From the NCBI GenBank assembly GCA_035293805.1, contig DATGMD010000087.1:43228-107227 (forward strand): 64,000 nucleotides of DNA. The letters run 5' to 3'. The position numbers and the translations under genes are program-made. The notes under the pieces are model-generated. The model saw only the letters and a list, made by a program, of their open reading frames with translations. It was not told where the DNA came from and made no database searches. The stretch comes from JAJPHF01 sp035293805 (GTDB lineage: Bacteria; Chloroflexota; UBA6077; JAJPHF01). Positions 37,377-44,896 of this stretch are shown here, one piece after another (the stretch's first letter is position 1; every line of letters begins with the position of its first letter).

Positions 37377-39197
37377 ATGGCGGCGTCGCCCGTCGAGGAA
37401 GTCAAGTCCCGCGTCGATCTGGTCGATCTCATCGGCAGTACCGTCGCGCTGCGGCAGGCCGGGCGGAGCTACCGCGCGCTCTGCCCGTTCCACAGCGAGA
37501 AGACCCCCTCCTTTTACGTCTTCCCCGAGACGCAGACCTGGAAGTGCTTCGGCTGTGGCGCCGGGGGCGACGCCTTCTCCTTCGTCATGCAGCGCGACAA
37601 CCTGGAGTTTGGGGAGGCGCTGCGCGAGCTGGCCGCCCGCGCGGGCGTGGAGCTGGAGAGCCACGCCGACCCCGCGCGGCAGGAAGCGGACGACCGCCTG
37701 CGCCGCGCCAACGAGGCGGCCGCGCTGTACTATCACGCGCTGCTGATGCAGCAGCCGGCGGGGCAGGCCGCGCGCCGCTACGTCGAGGGCCGGGGCGTGA
37801 CCGCCGAGACCTGCGAGCGCTTCACGCTCGGCTACGCGCCCGACGGCGGCAGCGCCCTGCGCGAGCACCTGGCCGGCGCGGGCTTCACGACCGAGGACCT
37901 GCTAGCCGCGGGGCTGGTGGTCGAGCGCGACGAGGGCAGCGGCATCGTGCGCGACCGCTTCCGCCACCGCCTGATGTTCCCGATCCGCGACCCGCAGGGC
38001 CGGACGATCGGCTTCGGCGGCCGCACGCTGACGCCCGATGGCGTGCCGAAATATCTGAACTCGCCGCAGACGCCGCTGTTCGAGAAGGGCAGCGTGCTCT
38101 ACGCGCTCGACCAGGCGCGGGACACGATCCGCGCCGAGCGCCGCGCCGTGATCGTCGAGGGCTATCTGGACGCCGTGATGGCCCACCAGGGCGGCTTCCG
38201 CAACGTGGTGGCGGCGCTGGGCACGGCACTGGGCGAGCGCCAGCTCGGGCTGTTGGGCCGCATCAGCGACGAGATCGTCTTCGCCCTCGACCCCGACGCC
38301 GCGGGCGACAGCGCCACGCTGCGCAGCCTGGTGGTGGCGCGCGAGGCGCTGGCCAGCACGGTGCCCGTGCCCACGCGGCGAGGCATCCGCTACCAGGCGA
38401 CGGCGCGCTGCACGCTACGGGTGGCGCAGTTGCCGGATGGGAAAGACCCGGACGAGCTGGTGCGGGCCGATCCGGGGCGCTGGCGCGAGCTGATCGCCAC
38501 GGCACTGCCCGTGCTCGACTTCCTGTTCGACCGCCTGCCCTACCAACACGATCTGGCCTCGCCGCAGGGCAAGACGGCGGCCGTCGAGGAGCTGGTGCCC
38601 GCGCTGCGCGATCTCGCCGACCCGATCGAGCGCGCGCACTACGTGCAGCGGCTGGCGCGGGTGGTTGGCGTGCCGGAGACGGCGATCGCCGAGCTGACGC
38701 AGCCGAAGATGCGGCGGGCGCAGGCGGCGCCAACCACCGTGGAGCTGAAGCCCGACCTGGTGGAGGAGTACGCGCTGGCGCTGGCGGCGCTGGGCGTGCC
38801 GATTGCCACCGAGGACGAGCGGTATTTTGCGCGTCCGGAGTGCCGCGCGCTGCTCGCCTGGCTGCGCGCGGGCGGCGCGGGCGACCCGCCGCCCGGGCTG
38901 GAAGGGCCTTGGGCGACGGTACGGGCGCTGAAGGCCGAGTACGCCGATCAGCCGCCCGACCGGCTCCGCGTCGAGCTTGACATCAAACTACTAGAATTGC
39001 GAAAACGCCGCTTAGTTCTGGAGAAGCGGGAAATCGACAGCATCGTCCAGGATGAAGAGGGGGGGCCGCCGCGCGAGCTGTTCAAACAACTCGCCGTACT
39101 GGCGGCACAGCGGGCGGAAGCAGAGCGCGCGCAGGCGGCGCACGGCCGCGTCGAGGTCCGCCCGACACTTCCGGGTGGTCAAGGGGGGGGCCGGTGA
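37377..39197 (+). CDS. dnaG: DNA primase
   Basis: 606 residues. DnaG makes RNA primers at replication forks. The CHC2 zinc domain is at about residues 36-65 (YRALCPFHSEKTPSFYV, then WKCFGCGAGGDAFSF). The catalytic Toprim domain has VIVEGYLDAVMAHQGG and FALDPDAAGDSAT. The N-domain VKSRVDLVDLIGSTVALRQAG is typical. The C-terminal helicase-binding part is present but weakly conserved. It overlaps rpoD by 4 bases (GTGA), the classical macromolecular-synthesis operon order without rpsU. Confidence 0.96.
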   Translation: MAASPVEEVKSRVDLVDLIGSTVALRQAGRSYRALCPFHSEKTPSFYVFPETQTWKCFGCGAGGDAFSFVMQRDNLEFGEALRELAARAGVELESHADPARQEADDRLRRANEAAALYYHALLMQQPAGQAARRYVEGRGVTAETCERFTLGYAPDGGSALREHLAGAGFTTEDLLAAGLVVERDEGSGIVRDRFRHRLMFPIRDPQGRTIGFGGRTLTPDGVPKYLNSPQTPLFEKGSVLYALDQARDTIRAERRAVIVEGYLDAVMAHQGGFRNVVAALGTALGERQLGLLGRISDEIVFALDPDAAGDSATLRSLVVAREALASTVPVPTRRGIRYQATARCTLRVAQLPDGKDPDELVRADPGRWRELIATALPVLDFLFDRLPYQHDLASPQGKTAAVEELVPALRDLADPIERAHYVQRLARVVGVPETAIAELTQPKMRRAQAAPTTVELKPDLVEEYALALAALGVPIATEDERYFARPECRALLAWLRAGGAGDPPPGLEGPWATVRALKAEYADQPPDRLRVELDIKLLELRKRRLVLEKREIDSIVQDEEGGPPRELFKQLAVLAAQRAEAERAQAAHGRVEVRPTLPGGQGGGR

Positions 39198-40858
39198 GTG
39201 AGGACACGGTCGTCGAGACGCGAAGCGAGGCGGCGCTCGCGTCGGCCGAGGTCGGCCGGCGACCCGACAACGGCCTGCTCGTCGACGATCCGGTACAACT
39301 GCCCGAACTAGTGCTGCCTGATGAGCCATCCGACGCCGCGCTGGCCGCCGTCGAGGCGGGCAGGGAGGACGACGTCCTAGAGCCGGTGGCGACCGAGGAG
39401 GCGCTGGAGGCGCTGGAGGCGCTGGACCCCGGCGCCATGACGCTGGCGGTCGGGACCAACGGCCTGCGTCCCGCGTCGAACGGCACCCACCACGACGCCG
39501 GCCTGTTGGACGAGCCCACCGCGGCCGACCTGGAGCTGCTGGATGCCGAGCCCGAGAGCGAGGCGCCCGCCCAAGCGGGCGAGGTCGAAGGGCTCGAAGA
39601 CCACATCCGGGTGTACCTGCGCGAGATCGGGCGGGTACATCTCCTCAAGTGGGAAGACGAGAAGCGGCTCGCCCGCGCGATGGAAGAGGGCGCGTATTTG
39701 GACGAGCTGGAAGAACAGCTCGCGGTCGAGCGCGCGCGTTTCGTCGAGGCCACCGAGATTCTTAACCGCGCCTACGAACAGTGGCACAAATACTACCGCT
39801 ACATCCATTTGATGTACCAGCCGGCCGAGCTTACCGTGCCCGCGCTGCAAGAAACCTACTATCAGCTTGGGCAGCACGTGGACCTTTCGGACGAGCGCGC
39901 CGCTGAGCTGGCCAAGGAAACCGGCCAGTCCCCCGAGGAGACGCGCGCTTGCATTTTCAAGCTGTCGGTGCTCTGTCGGCTGCTCCCCGAGAACGTGCGC
40001 TTCCAGGCCGCGCAGGACGTGGTGCGGACGGGCGAGCCCCGTTCCGCCGACGACATGCAGGAGTGGCTGCGCAAGGAATATCCGGGCTACGCGCAGTGGG
40101 CCGAGGACTACTGCGCGAAGGTCCGCAACCGCGCCGAGGACGCGCGGGCGCGCCTCACCGAGGCGAACCTGCGGCTGGTGGTCAGCGTTGCGAAGAAGTA
40201 CATCGGCCGCGGCATGTCGCTACTCGACCTGATCCAGGAAGGCAACATCGGCCTGATCCGCGCGGTCGAGAAGTTCGAGTACCGCAAGGGCTTCAAGTTC
40301 AGTACCTACGCCACGTGGTGGATTCGCCAGGCGATCACCCGGGCCATCGCGGACCAGGCGCGCACCATCCGCATTCCGGTCCATATGGTCGAGACCATCA
40401 ACAAGCTGAGCCGCCTCTACCGTCGGCTCACGCAGGAGAAAGGCCGCGAGCCGACCTCCGAGGAGATCGGCCAGGAGATGGAGATCTCGCCGGAGCGGGT
40501 GCGGGAGATCCAGAAGGTGTCCCAGGAGCCCGTCTCGCTGGAGACGCCGATCGGCGAGGAGGACGACAGCCACCTCGGCGACTTCATCGAGGACCAGGCC
40601 GCGCCGTCGCCGTCCGAGGTGGCATCGTACCAGATGCTCAAGGAGCAGGTCGAAGAGGCGCTCGACTCGCTGTCGGGCCGCGAGCGCCGCGTGCTCCAAT
40701 TGCGCTTCGGCCTGGACGACGGGCGCCAGCGCACGCTGGAAGAGGTTGGGCACGAGTTCGGCGTGACGCGCGAGCGCATTCGTCAGATCGAGGCGAAGGC
40801 GCTCCGCAAGCTGCGCCACCCCACCCGCTCGAAGAAGCTCAAGGACTACCTAGACTAA
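39194..40858 (+). CDS. rpoD: RNA polymerase principal sigma factor (sigma-70 family)
   Basis: 554 residues. An acidic, poorly conserved head of about 130 residues stands in for region 1.1. Region 1.2 is DHIRVYLREIGRVHLLKWED. A spacer follows, then region 2: EANLRLVVSVAKKYIGRGMS, LDLIQEGNIGLIRAVEKFEY and FSTYATWWIRQAITRAIADQ. Region 3 follows, and region 4 ends TLEEVGHEFGVTRERIRQIE with LRHPTRSKKLKDYLD. The GTG start at 39194 overlaps the dnaG stop. Full region set and position argue for the housekeeping factor. Confidence 0.95.
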   Translation: MSEDTVVETRSEAALASAEVGRRPDNGLLVDDPVQLPELVLPDEPSDAALAAVEAGREDDVLEPVATEEALEALEALDPGAMTLAVGTNGLRPASNGTHHDAGLLDEPTAADLELLDAEPESEAPAQAGEVEGLEDHIRVYLREIGRVHLLKWEDEKRLARAMEEGAYLDELEEQLAVERARFVEATEILNRAYEQWHKYYRYIHLMYQPAELTVPALQETYYQLGQHVDLSDERAAELAKETGQSPEETRACIFKLSVLCRLLPENVRFQAAQDVVRTGEPRSADDMQEWLRKEYPGYAQWAEDYCAKVRNRAEDARARLTEANLRLVVSVAKKYIGRGMSLLDLIQEGNIGLIRAVEKFEYRKGFKFSTYATWWIRQAITRAIADQARTIRIPVHMVETINKLSRLYRRLTQEKGREPTSEEIGQEMEISPERVREIQKVSQEPVSLETPIGEEDDSHLGDFIEDQAAPSPSEVASYQMLKEQVEEALDSLSGRERRVLQLRFGLDDGRQRTLEEVGHEFGVTRERIRQIEAKALRKLRHPTRSKKLKDYLD

Positions 40859-40864
40859 GCCCTC

Positions 40865-40919
40865 GGCCAGGGATACTGTGTCTGTTTGGCTTCGCCAAAC
40901 AGACACACTAACCTGGGCC
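40865..40919. repeat. Palindromic hairpin element, copy 2
   Basis: TGTGTCTGTTTGGC (40877-40890) pairs with GCCAAACAGACACA (40894-40907) around TTC. Outer GGCCAGG and CCTGGGCC pair too, and GGCCGCTTAG follows. Same layout as 32994-33044. It begins 6 bases after the rpoD stop and may serve as its terminator. Confidence 0.7.
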
Positions 40920-40947
40920 GGCCGCTTAGTACCTCGTCAAGGATGAT

Positions 40948-40981
40948 TTGCTAGGTGTTGGCACCTGCCAACACAGAGCAA
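40948..40981. repeat. Second hairpin behind rpoD
   Basis: GTGTTGGCA (40955-40963) pairs with TGCCAACAC (40966-40974). TTGCT (40948-40952) and AGCAA (40977-40981) form an outer stem. It shares the TTGGC/GCCAA core with the neighbouring element. Confidence 0.55.
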
Positions 40982-41009
40982 TTGGCTGTTGACGGACTAC
41001 TAGCCCACC

Positions 41010-41840
41010 TCACTCGAACAGGAAGGCCACCTGCGCGCGCGTGCGGATCGTCAGCTCCCCGCCCGCGACGGGGGGCGGGGGCGCGGGCGCGGACGCCTGT
41101 GGCGCGATCGCGGGGATCTCGGGGAAGACGTTGTAAGCGTTCCCGTACCCCGCCTCCTCCTGGACGCTCTGGATGCCCACGACCCGCAGGCCGAGCGACG
41201 CGGCCAGGGCGTCCGCCCGGGCACGGGCCGACTGGGCCGCGTCGGCGAGCGCCTGCTGGTGCAGCCCGGTCGTATCGCGGATGCGGAAGGTGAGGCCGCC
41301 GACCTGATTGGCGCCCGCGCCTAGCGCGGCGTCGAGCAGCTCGCTAGCGCGGTCCACCTCGCTCACGGTGATGGTGACGTTGTTGCTGGCCTGGTAGCCG
41401 ATGATCTCGCCCGGCTGGTAGGGCGAGCCAGCTCCATACGGCAGCGCCGGCTGCGGCACGCTCGCCGGGCCCGGGCCGACGGGATTCGGCGGCGGCGCGT
41501 AGCGCGGCGTGACGGTCAGGCCGCTCGTCCGGATGTCCTGCGGGCGCACGCCCCGCACCTGCAGGGCAGCGAGAACATTCGTCATCTGGCGGCTGTTCTC
41601 GCCGGTCGCCTCGACCGCTGTCTTCCCCTGGGTCTGCACGCCGAGCGACACGTAGGCGACGTCGGGCGCGGCGCTGGCGGTACCTTCGCCCGCCACCGTG
41701 AGCGTGCGGGGGGCGGGCGTCGGCTGCACCATCTGGGCCGGGGCCGTGGTCGCGAGGGCGCTCGCTCCCAGCGCCACCGCGCCGAGCGCGATGGCGAACA
41801 GGGCGACGAGCCGGGCGGTGCTAGGCTCAACGTTGCGCAT
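41010..41840 (-). CDS. Secreted SIMPL-domain protein (DUF541)
   Basis: 276 residues with a signal peptide (LVALFAIALGAVALGASALA). The SIMPL domain covers the rest: RTLTVAGEGTASAAPDVAYV, GVRPQDIRTSGLTVTPRY, VTITVSEVDRASELLDAALG and the helix ALADAAQSARARADALAASL. Family members sit in the cell envelope; function is unclear, with stress-related roles proposed. A Pro/Ala insert lies near the C-terminus. RBS AGGAGGGG. Convergent with the rpoD operon. Confidence 0.88.
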   Translation of the reverse strand: MRNVEPSTARLVALFAIALGAVALGASALATTAPAQMVQPTPAPRTLTVAGEGTASAAPDVAYVSLGVQTQGKTAVEATGENSRQMTNVLAALQVRGVRPQDIRTSGLTVTPRYAPPPNPVGPGPASVPQPALPYGAGSPYQPGEIIGYQASNNVTITVSEVDRASELLDAALGAGANQVGGLTFRIRDTTGLHQQALADAAQSARARADALAASLGLRVVGIQSVQEEAGYGNAYNVFPEIPAIAPQASAPAPPPPVAGGELTIRTRAQVAFLFE

Positions 41841-42090
41841 GGCTCCCCTCCTGTGCGCGCATAAGCCACGTCCCAGGATGCCGTAGCCGCTCGGTTACGG
41901 GTAGAGGGCCAGCCCCCGACTCGCTATGGGGACAGCGCCTCTACCGGCCGGGAGCCGCCCGGCGAGCCGCGCCACGGTTTACGCACCGCCCGTCGGTGCC
42001 CTATCCTTGCGACAGCCACGCCGCGCGGCGGCGCGACGCCGTGGGCGATTACGCGACGCTCCACCCAACGGCGCGAAGGAGGTGTGTCCC

Positions 42091-42480
42091 ATGCCGAAGC
42101 AGATCATCCAGCCGGCGGGCCTGCCCAATCCCGGCCCGAGCCGCGCGTACTCGCACGGCGTGCGGTCGGGCAACCTGCTGTTCCTGGCGGGCCAGACGGG
42201 TCACGACGCGCAGGCCGAACCGGGCCAGGGGCGCTTCGAGGCGCAGACGCGCCGCGCCTTCGCCCGCATCCAGACGATCCTGGAAGCAGCCGGCGGCTCG
42301 CTGGACAACCTGGTGACGATGACGGTGTTTATCACCGACATCCGCTACGGCGACGAGTTCGTGCGGCTGCGTGGGGAGATCTTGCAGCGGGACTTCCCGG
42401 CCAGCGCACTGATCGGCGTAAGCCATCTCGCCAGTCCCGACGCGCTGCTGGAGATCCAGGCCATCGCCGCCTTCGACTAA
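42091..42480 (+). CDS. RidA family protein (reactive imine/enamine deaminase)
   Basis: 129 residues, the full single-domain size. RidA proteins hydrolyse reactive enamines and imines formed by PLP enzymes. Family marks: YSHGVRSGNLLFLAGQTG, ILEAAGGSLDNLVTMTVFIT and FPASALIGVSHLASPDALLE. The canonical Arg of the active site (R in the SNP.R..V segment) is not obvious, so it may be a divergent member. Strong RBS AAGGAGG. A hairpin follows, then the thiamine riboswitch. Confidence 0.85.
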   Translation: MPKQIIQPAGLPNPGPSRAYSHGVRSGNLLFLAGQTGHDAQAEPGQGRFEAQTRRAFARIQTILEAAGGSLDNLVTMTVFITDIRYGDEFVRLRGEILQRDFPASALIGVSHLASPDALLEIQAIAAFD

Positions 42481-42529
42481 CGGGCGGCGCTCCGCGATCG
42501 GCCAACGGGAGGACAGGAACCCATGCGCT

Positions 42530-42563
42530 GCAGCTAGTGCGTGACGAGTCGCGCGCTAGCTGC
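42530..42563 (+). terminator. Hairpin after the RidA gene
   Basis: GCAGCTAGTGCG (42530-42541) pairs with CGCGCTAGCTGC (42552-42563) with one T.G pair around a 10-base loop. It separates the RidA gene from the riboswitch operon; a short TGTTG follows instead of a U-run. Confidence 0.5.
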
Positions 42564-42565
42564 TG

Positions 42566-42595
42566 TTGCGCGGGGAGTGACACTCGGCATAGACT
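42566..42595 (+). promoter_or_regulatory. Probable promoter of the TPP-riboswitch operon
   Basis: TTGCGC (42566-42571), an 18-base spacer and TAGACT (42590-42595). It is about 30 bases before the riboswitch, the right distance for its 5' end. Confidence 0.45.
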
Positions 42596-42625
42596 AAGGG
42601 CGCACAACTGAATAACGGGACCGGT

Positions 42626-42707
42626 CTGCAGGGGGAGCGAGCAGCTGAGAGGCGGGATCAAGCCCACCAACCCCTCGAACCTGATCTCGGCAAGCCGCGC
42701 GGGGCAG
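42626..42707 (+). promoter_or_regulatory. TPP riboswitch (THI element)
   Basis: The conserved parts of the thiamine pyrophosphate aptamer are all visible: CTGAGA (42645-42650), ACCCC (42670-42674), GAACCTGATCT (42677-42687), and CGG-CAAG-CCG followed by CGCGGGG. CTGC (42626-42629) and GCAG (42704-42707) close the P1 stem. When TPP binds, such aptamers shut off downstream genes. A canonical terminator lies between it and the first gene. This is the strongest regulatory call in the window. Confidence 0.9.
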
Positions 42708-42823
42708 CACAACGCTCCGTGGCCGGCGAGTTGGCGTATGCAGGCCCGCATACGTCGGCACGCAGGTTACGAAGAGCCCGAGCTTCGGCGGAAGACGAGC
42801 GTAGGGAATGCGGCCGACGACGG

Positions 42824-42864
42824 GACCATCGGTGCCCGCCTTCGGGCGCGCGATGGTCTTTTTT
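42824..42864 (+). terminator. Riboswitch expression-platform terminator
   Basis: GACCATCG...GCCCG pairs with CGGGC...CGATGGTC around CCTT, directly followed by six T (42859-42864). This is a textbook intrinsic terminator 25 bases before the first start codon. It is the likely off-state of the TPP switch. Confidence 0.88.
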
Positions 42865-42888
42865 GTTGCCCGCGATGAGGAGACGACG

Positions 42889-43800
42889 ATGGACGCGAGC
42901 GCCACGAGTCCTACTCCCACCCGGCTGCGCGTGTTCGATCATGGCGGCTGGGCGCTACCCTGGCGCGTGGCCCAGGCGGAGGGCGACTTCGCCGCCGAGG
43001 GGCTGGACGTCGAGATTCTCGCCTGGGACCCCTCACCGCAGGTCCAGGCGGCCGGCACGGCGAACCTGCAGACCGCCGAGAAGGAGAGCAAGTTCGCCGC
43101 CGGCCAGGTGGACGTGTACGGCGCCTGCGAGTGGGGGCTCATCAAGCGCATCGCCGACCTGGGCGTGGGGCGCATCATGGGGATGCGGCGCAACATGGGC
43201 ATGCCGATGAAGCTCTTCGTCATGCCGGCGAGCGGCGTCACGGAGATCGGCCAGCTCGCGGGCCGGCCCGTCGCCATCAACGAGAACTCGGGCTCGCACT
43301 ACGTGGCCGTCGAGGTGATGGAGCAGTACATGCCCCGCGACCAGATCAACCTGGTCCACATCGGCGAGCCGCCCGCGCGCTACCAGGCGCTGGTCGAGGG
43401 CCGCATCGCCGGCGCGTTCATCCTGGAGCCGTACTCGACGCTGGCGGAGATCCAGGGCGCGCGCTGCCTGGCGTCCTATCCGGGCCGCGGCGGCGTCGTG
43501 GTCGGTGAGAGCCTGCCGCCGGAGGTGCAGGAGCGCTTCCGCCGGGCTGTGAGCCGCGCCGTGGAGCGCCTGAACGCCGATCCCGAGCGCTACAAGGAGT
43601 ATCTCGTGGGGCCGCTCGCGCGCAGCGGGATCGCGCCCGAGCTGATCGCGCAGGTCCGGGAGCGGCTCGTGATGCCGCGCTACGACGCGCCCGAGGCCTA
43701 CGAGGAAGACGCCTTCGCGGAGTGCTACGACTGGATGCGCGACCGCGCCATGATCCGCGACGGCGTGGCCTACCGCGACGTCGTGCTGAGCGAGAAGTAG
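42889..43800 (+). CDS. NMT1/THI5-like substrate-binding-type protein without signal peptide
   Basis: 303 residues with the periplasmic-binding fold of the NMT1/THI5-like group (ThiY, SsuA): FDHGGWALPWRVAQAEGDFA, FAAGQVDVYGACEWGLIKRI, GQLAGRPVAINENSGSHYVA, ALVEGRIAGAFILEPYSTL. It is the first gene after the TPP switch, so a thiamine-related ligand is likely. There is no export signal: the protein starts MDASATSPTPTRLRVFD. The Lys and His that make yeast THI5 an HMP-P synthase are not visible at the aligned place, so a binding or intracellular role is favoured over synthesis. Confidence 0.8.
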   Translation: MDASATSPTPTRLRVFDHGGWALPWRVAQAEGDFAAEGLDVEILAWDPSPQVQAAGTANLQTAEKESKFAAGQVDVYGACEWGLIKRIADLGVGRIMGMRRNMGMPMKLFVMPASGVTEIGQLAGRPVAINENSGSHYVAVEVMEQYMPRDQINLVHIGEPPARYQALVEGRIAGAFILEPYSTLAEIQGARCLASYPGRGGVVVGESLPPEVQERFRRAVSRAVERLNADPERYKEYLVGPLARSGIAPELIAQVRERLVMPRYDAPEAYEEDAFAECYDWMRDRAMIRDGVAYRDVVLSEK

Positions 43801-43807
43801 CCCGAAG

Positions 43808-44896
43808 ATGTCACGCTCAGCACTCAGCACACAGCGGGGCGCGGCAAGCGGCGCCCCCACGGCCCTCGTCACGCGGCGGCGGCTGCTGGCGGGCGGCGCG
43901 CTCGGGCTCGGGGCGCTGGCGCTCGGCGCCGCCTGCGCGCCCTCGGCCCCTGCGGTTGCGACGGGGCAAGGCGCGGGTGGCGGCAGAGCGCCCGAGCGAC
44001 TGCGCTTCGTCTCCTGGAGCCAGCCGCGCGCCGAGCAGGCCAACCTGTTCGTCGCGCAAGACCTGGGCTACTACCGCGACCAAGGGATCGAGTTCGAGTA
44101 CGTGCCGGGCAATGGCTCGGGCGACGCGCTGAAGCAGCTGCTGGCCGGGAACGCCGACGTGGGGTTCGTCGGGCCCGAGGCGATCTACTTCACGGTCGAT
44201 CAGGGCGGCGACGCGGTCGGCATCTACAACATCTACCCGCAGAGCATCTTTAGCATCATCTCCTGGCCCGAGGCGGGGATTCGCGCGCCCGCCGACCTGC
44301 GGGGCAAGACCATCGGCGTGCTCAGCCAGGCCAGCGGCAGCCGCTACGTCGTGCTCACGCTGCTGGCGCTCGCCGGCCTGAAGGAGGCCGACGTCACGCT
44401 GGTGGCGACCGGGCCAAACCCGGCGCCGCTGCTAGAGCGCAAGGTGGACGCCTGGTCGTCGCTGACCACCACGGCGGCCGACCTGGAGGAGCAGACGGGC
44501 CAGACCTTCAACCAGCTACTCGCCCGCGACCACCTGAACCTGCCGACCGACGTGTTCGCCACGACGCGCGACAACTACAACCGGCGCAGCGACCTGCTCA
44601 TCCACTTCCTCCGGGCGGTGCGCCAGGGCACGGAGTACATGATCGCCCACCCGGACGAGGCCGCCGCGATCAGCGTGCAGCACGCGCTCGACATCAAGGA
44701 CGCGGCGAAAGCCGAGAAGGTCATCCGCGCCTTCGCCGACGCCTCGAAACCCGATACCACCGGCACACAAGACCTGGGCACCTTCAACCTGACCGTGCTG
44801 GGCGAGGGCGCGCGCCTGTACCAGCAAGCGGGCCTCGTCAAGACGCGGGTGGACGTGACCCGCTATTTCACCAACGACCTGGTGGCGCGCGTATGA
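43808..44896 (+). CDS. Lipoprotein substrate-binding protein, NMT1/THI5-like
   Basis: 362 residues. Export and lipid anchor are clear: a Tat-like TRRRLLAGG followed by a hydrophobic stretch and lipobox LALGAAC. The binding fold follows: LRFVSWSQPRAEQANLFVAQ, YYRDQGIEFEYVPGNGSGDA, LLAGNADVGFVGPEAIYF and LRGKTIGVLSQASGSRYVVL. This is probably the importer's binding protein for a pyrimidine- or thiazole-like thiamine precursor, judged from the riboswitch and the ABC genes downstream. The first residues (RSALSTQ) are encoded by an ACTCAGC heptamer repeat. It overlaps the next gene by 4 bases. Confidence 0.85.
   Translation: MSRSALSTQRGAASGAPTALVTRRRLLAGGALGLGALALGAACAPSAPAVATGQGAGGGRAPERLRFVSWSQPRAEQANLFVAQDLGYYRDQGIEFEYVPGNGSGDALKQLLAGNADVGFVGPEAIYFTVDQGGDAVGIYNIYPQSIFSIISWPEAGIRAPADLRGKTIGVLSQASGSRYVVLTLLALAGLKEADVTLVATGPNPAPLLERKVDAWSSLTTTAADLEEQTGQTFNQLLARDHLNLPTDVFATTRDNYNRRSDLLIHFLRAVRQGTEYMIAHPDEAAAISVQHALDIKDAAKAEKVIRAFADASKPDTTGTQDLGTFNLTVLGEGARLYQQAGLVKTRVDVTRYFTNDLVARV
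43815..43835. repeat. ACTCAGC heptamer repeat, translated
   Basis: GCTCAGCACTCAGCACACAGC lies just inside the start of the lipoprotein gene and codes SALSTQ. Confidence 0.6.

Noticed and set aside
42889..43800. THI5-type HMP-phosphate synthase
   Set aside because: The PLP-binding Lys and active-site His of yeast THI5 and its Cys-rich iron motif are not visible at the aligned positions.
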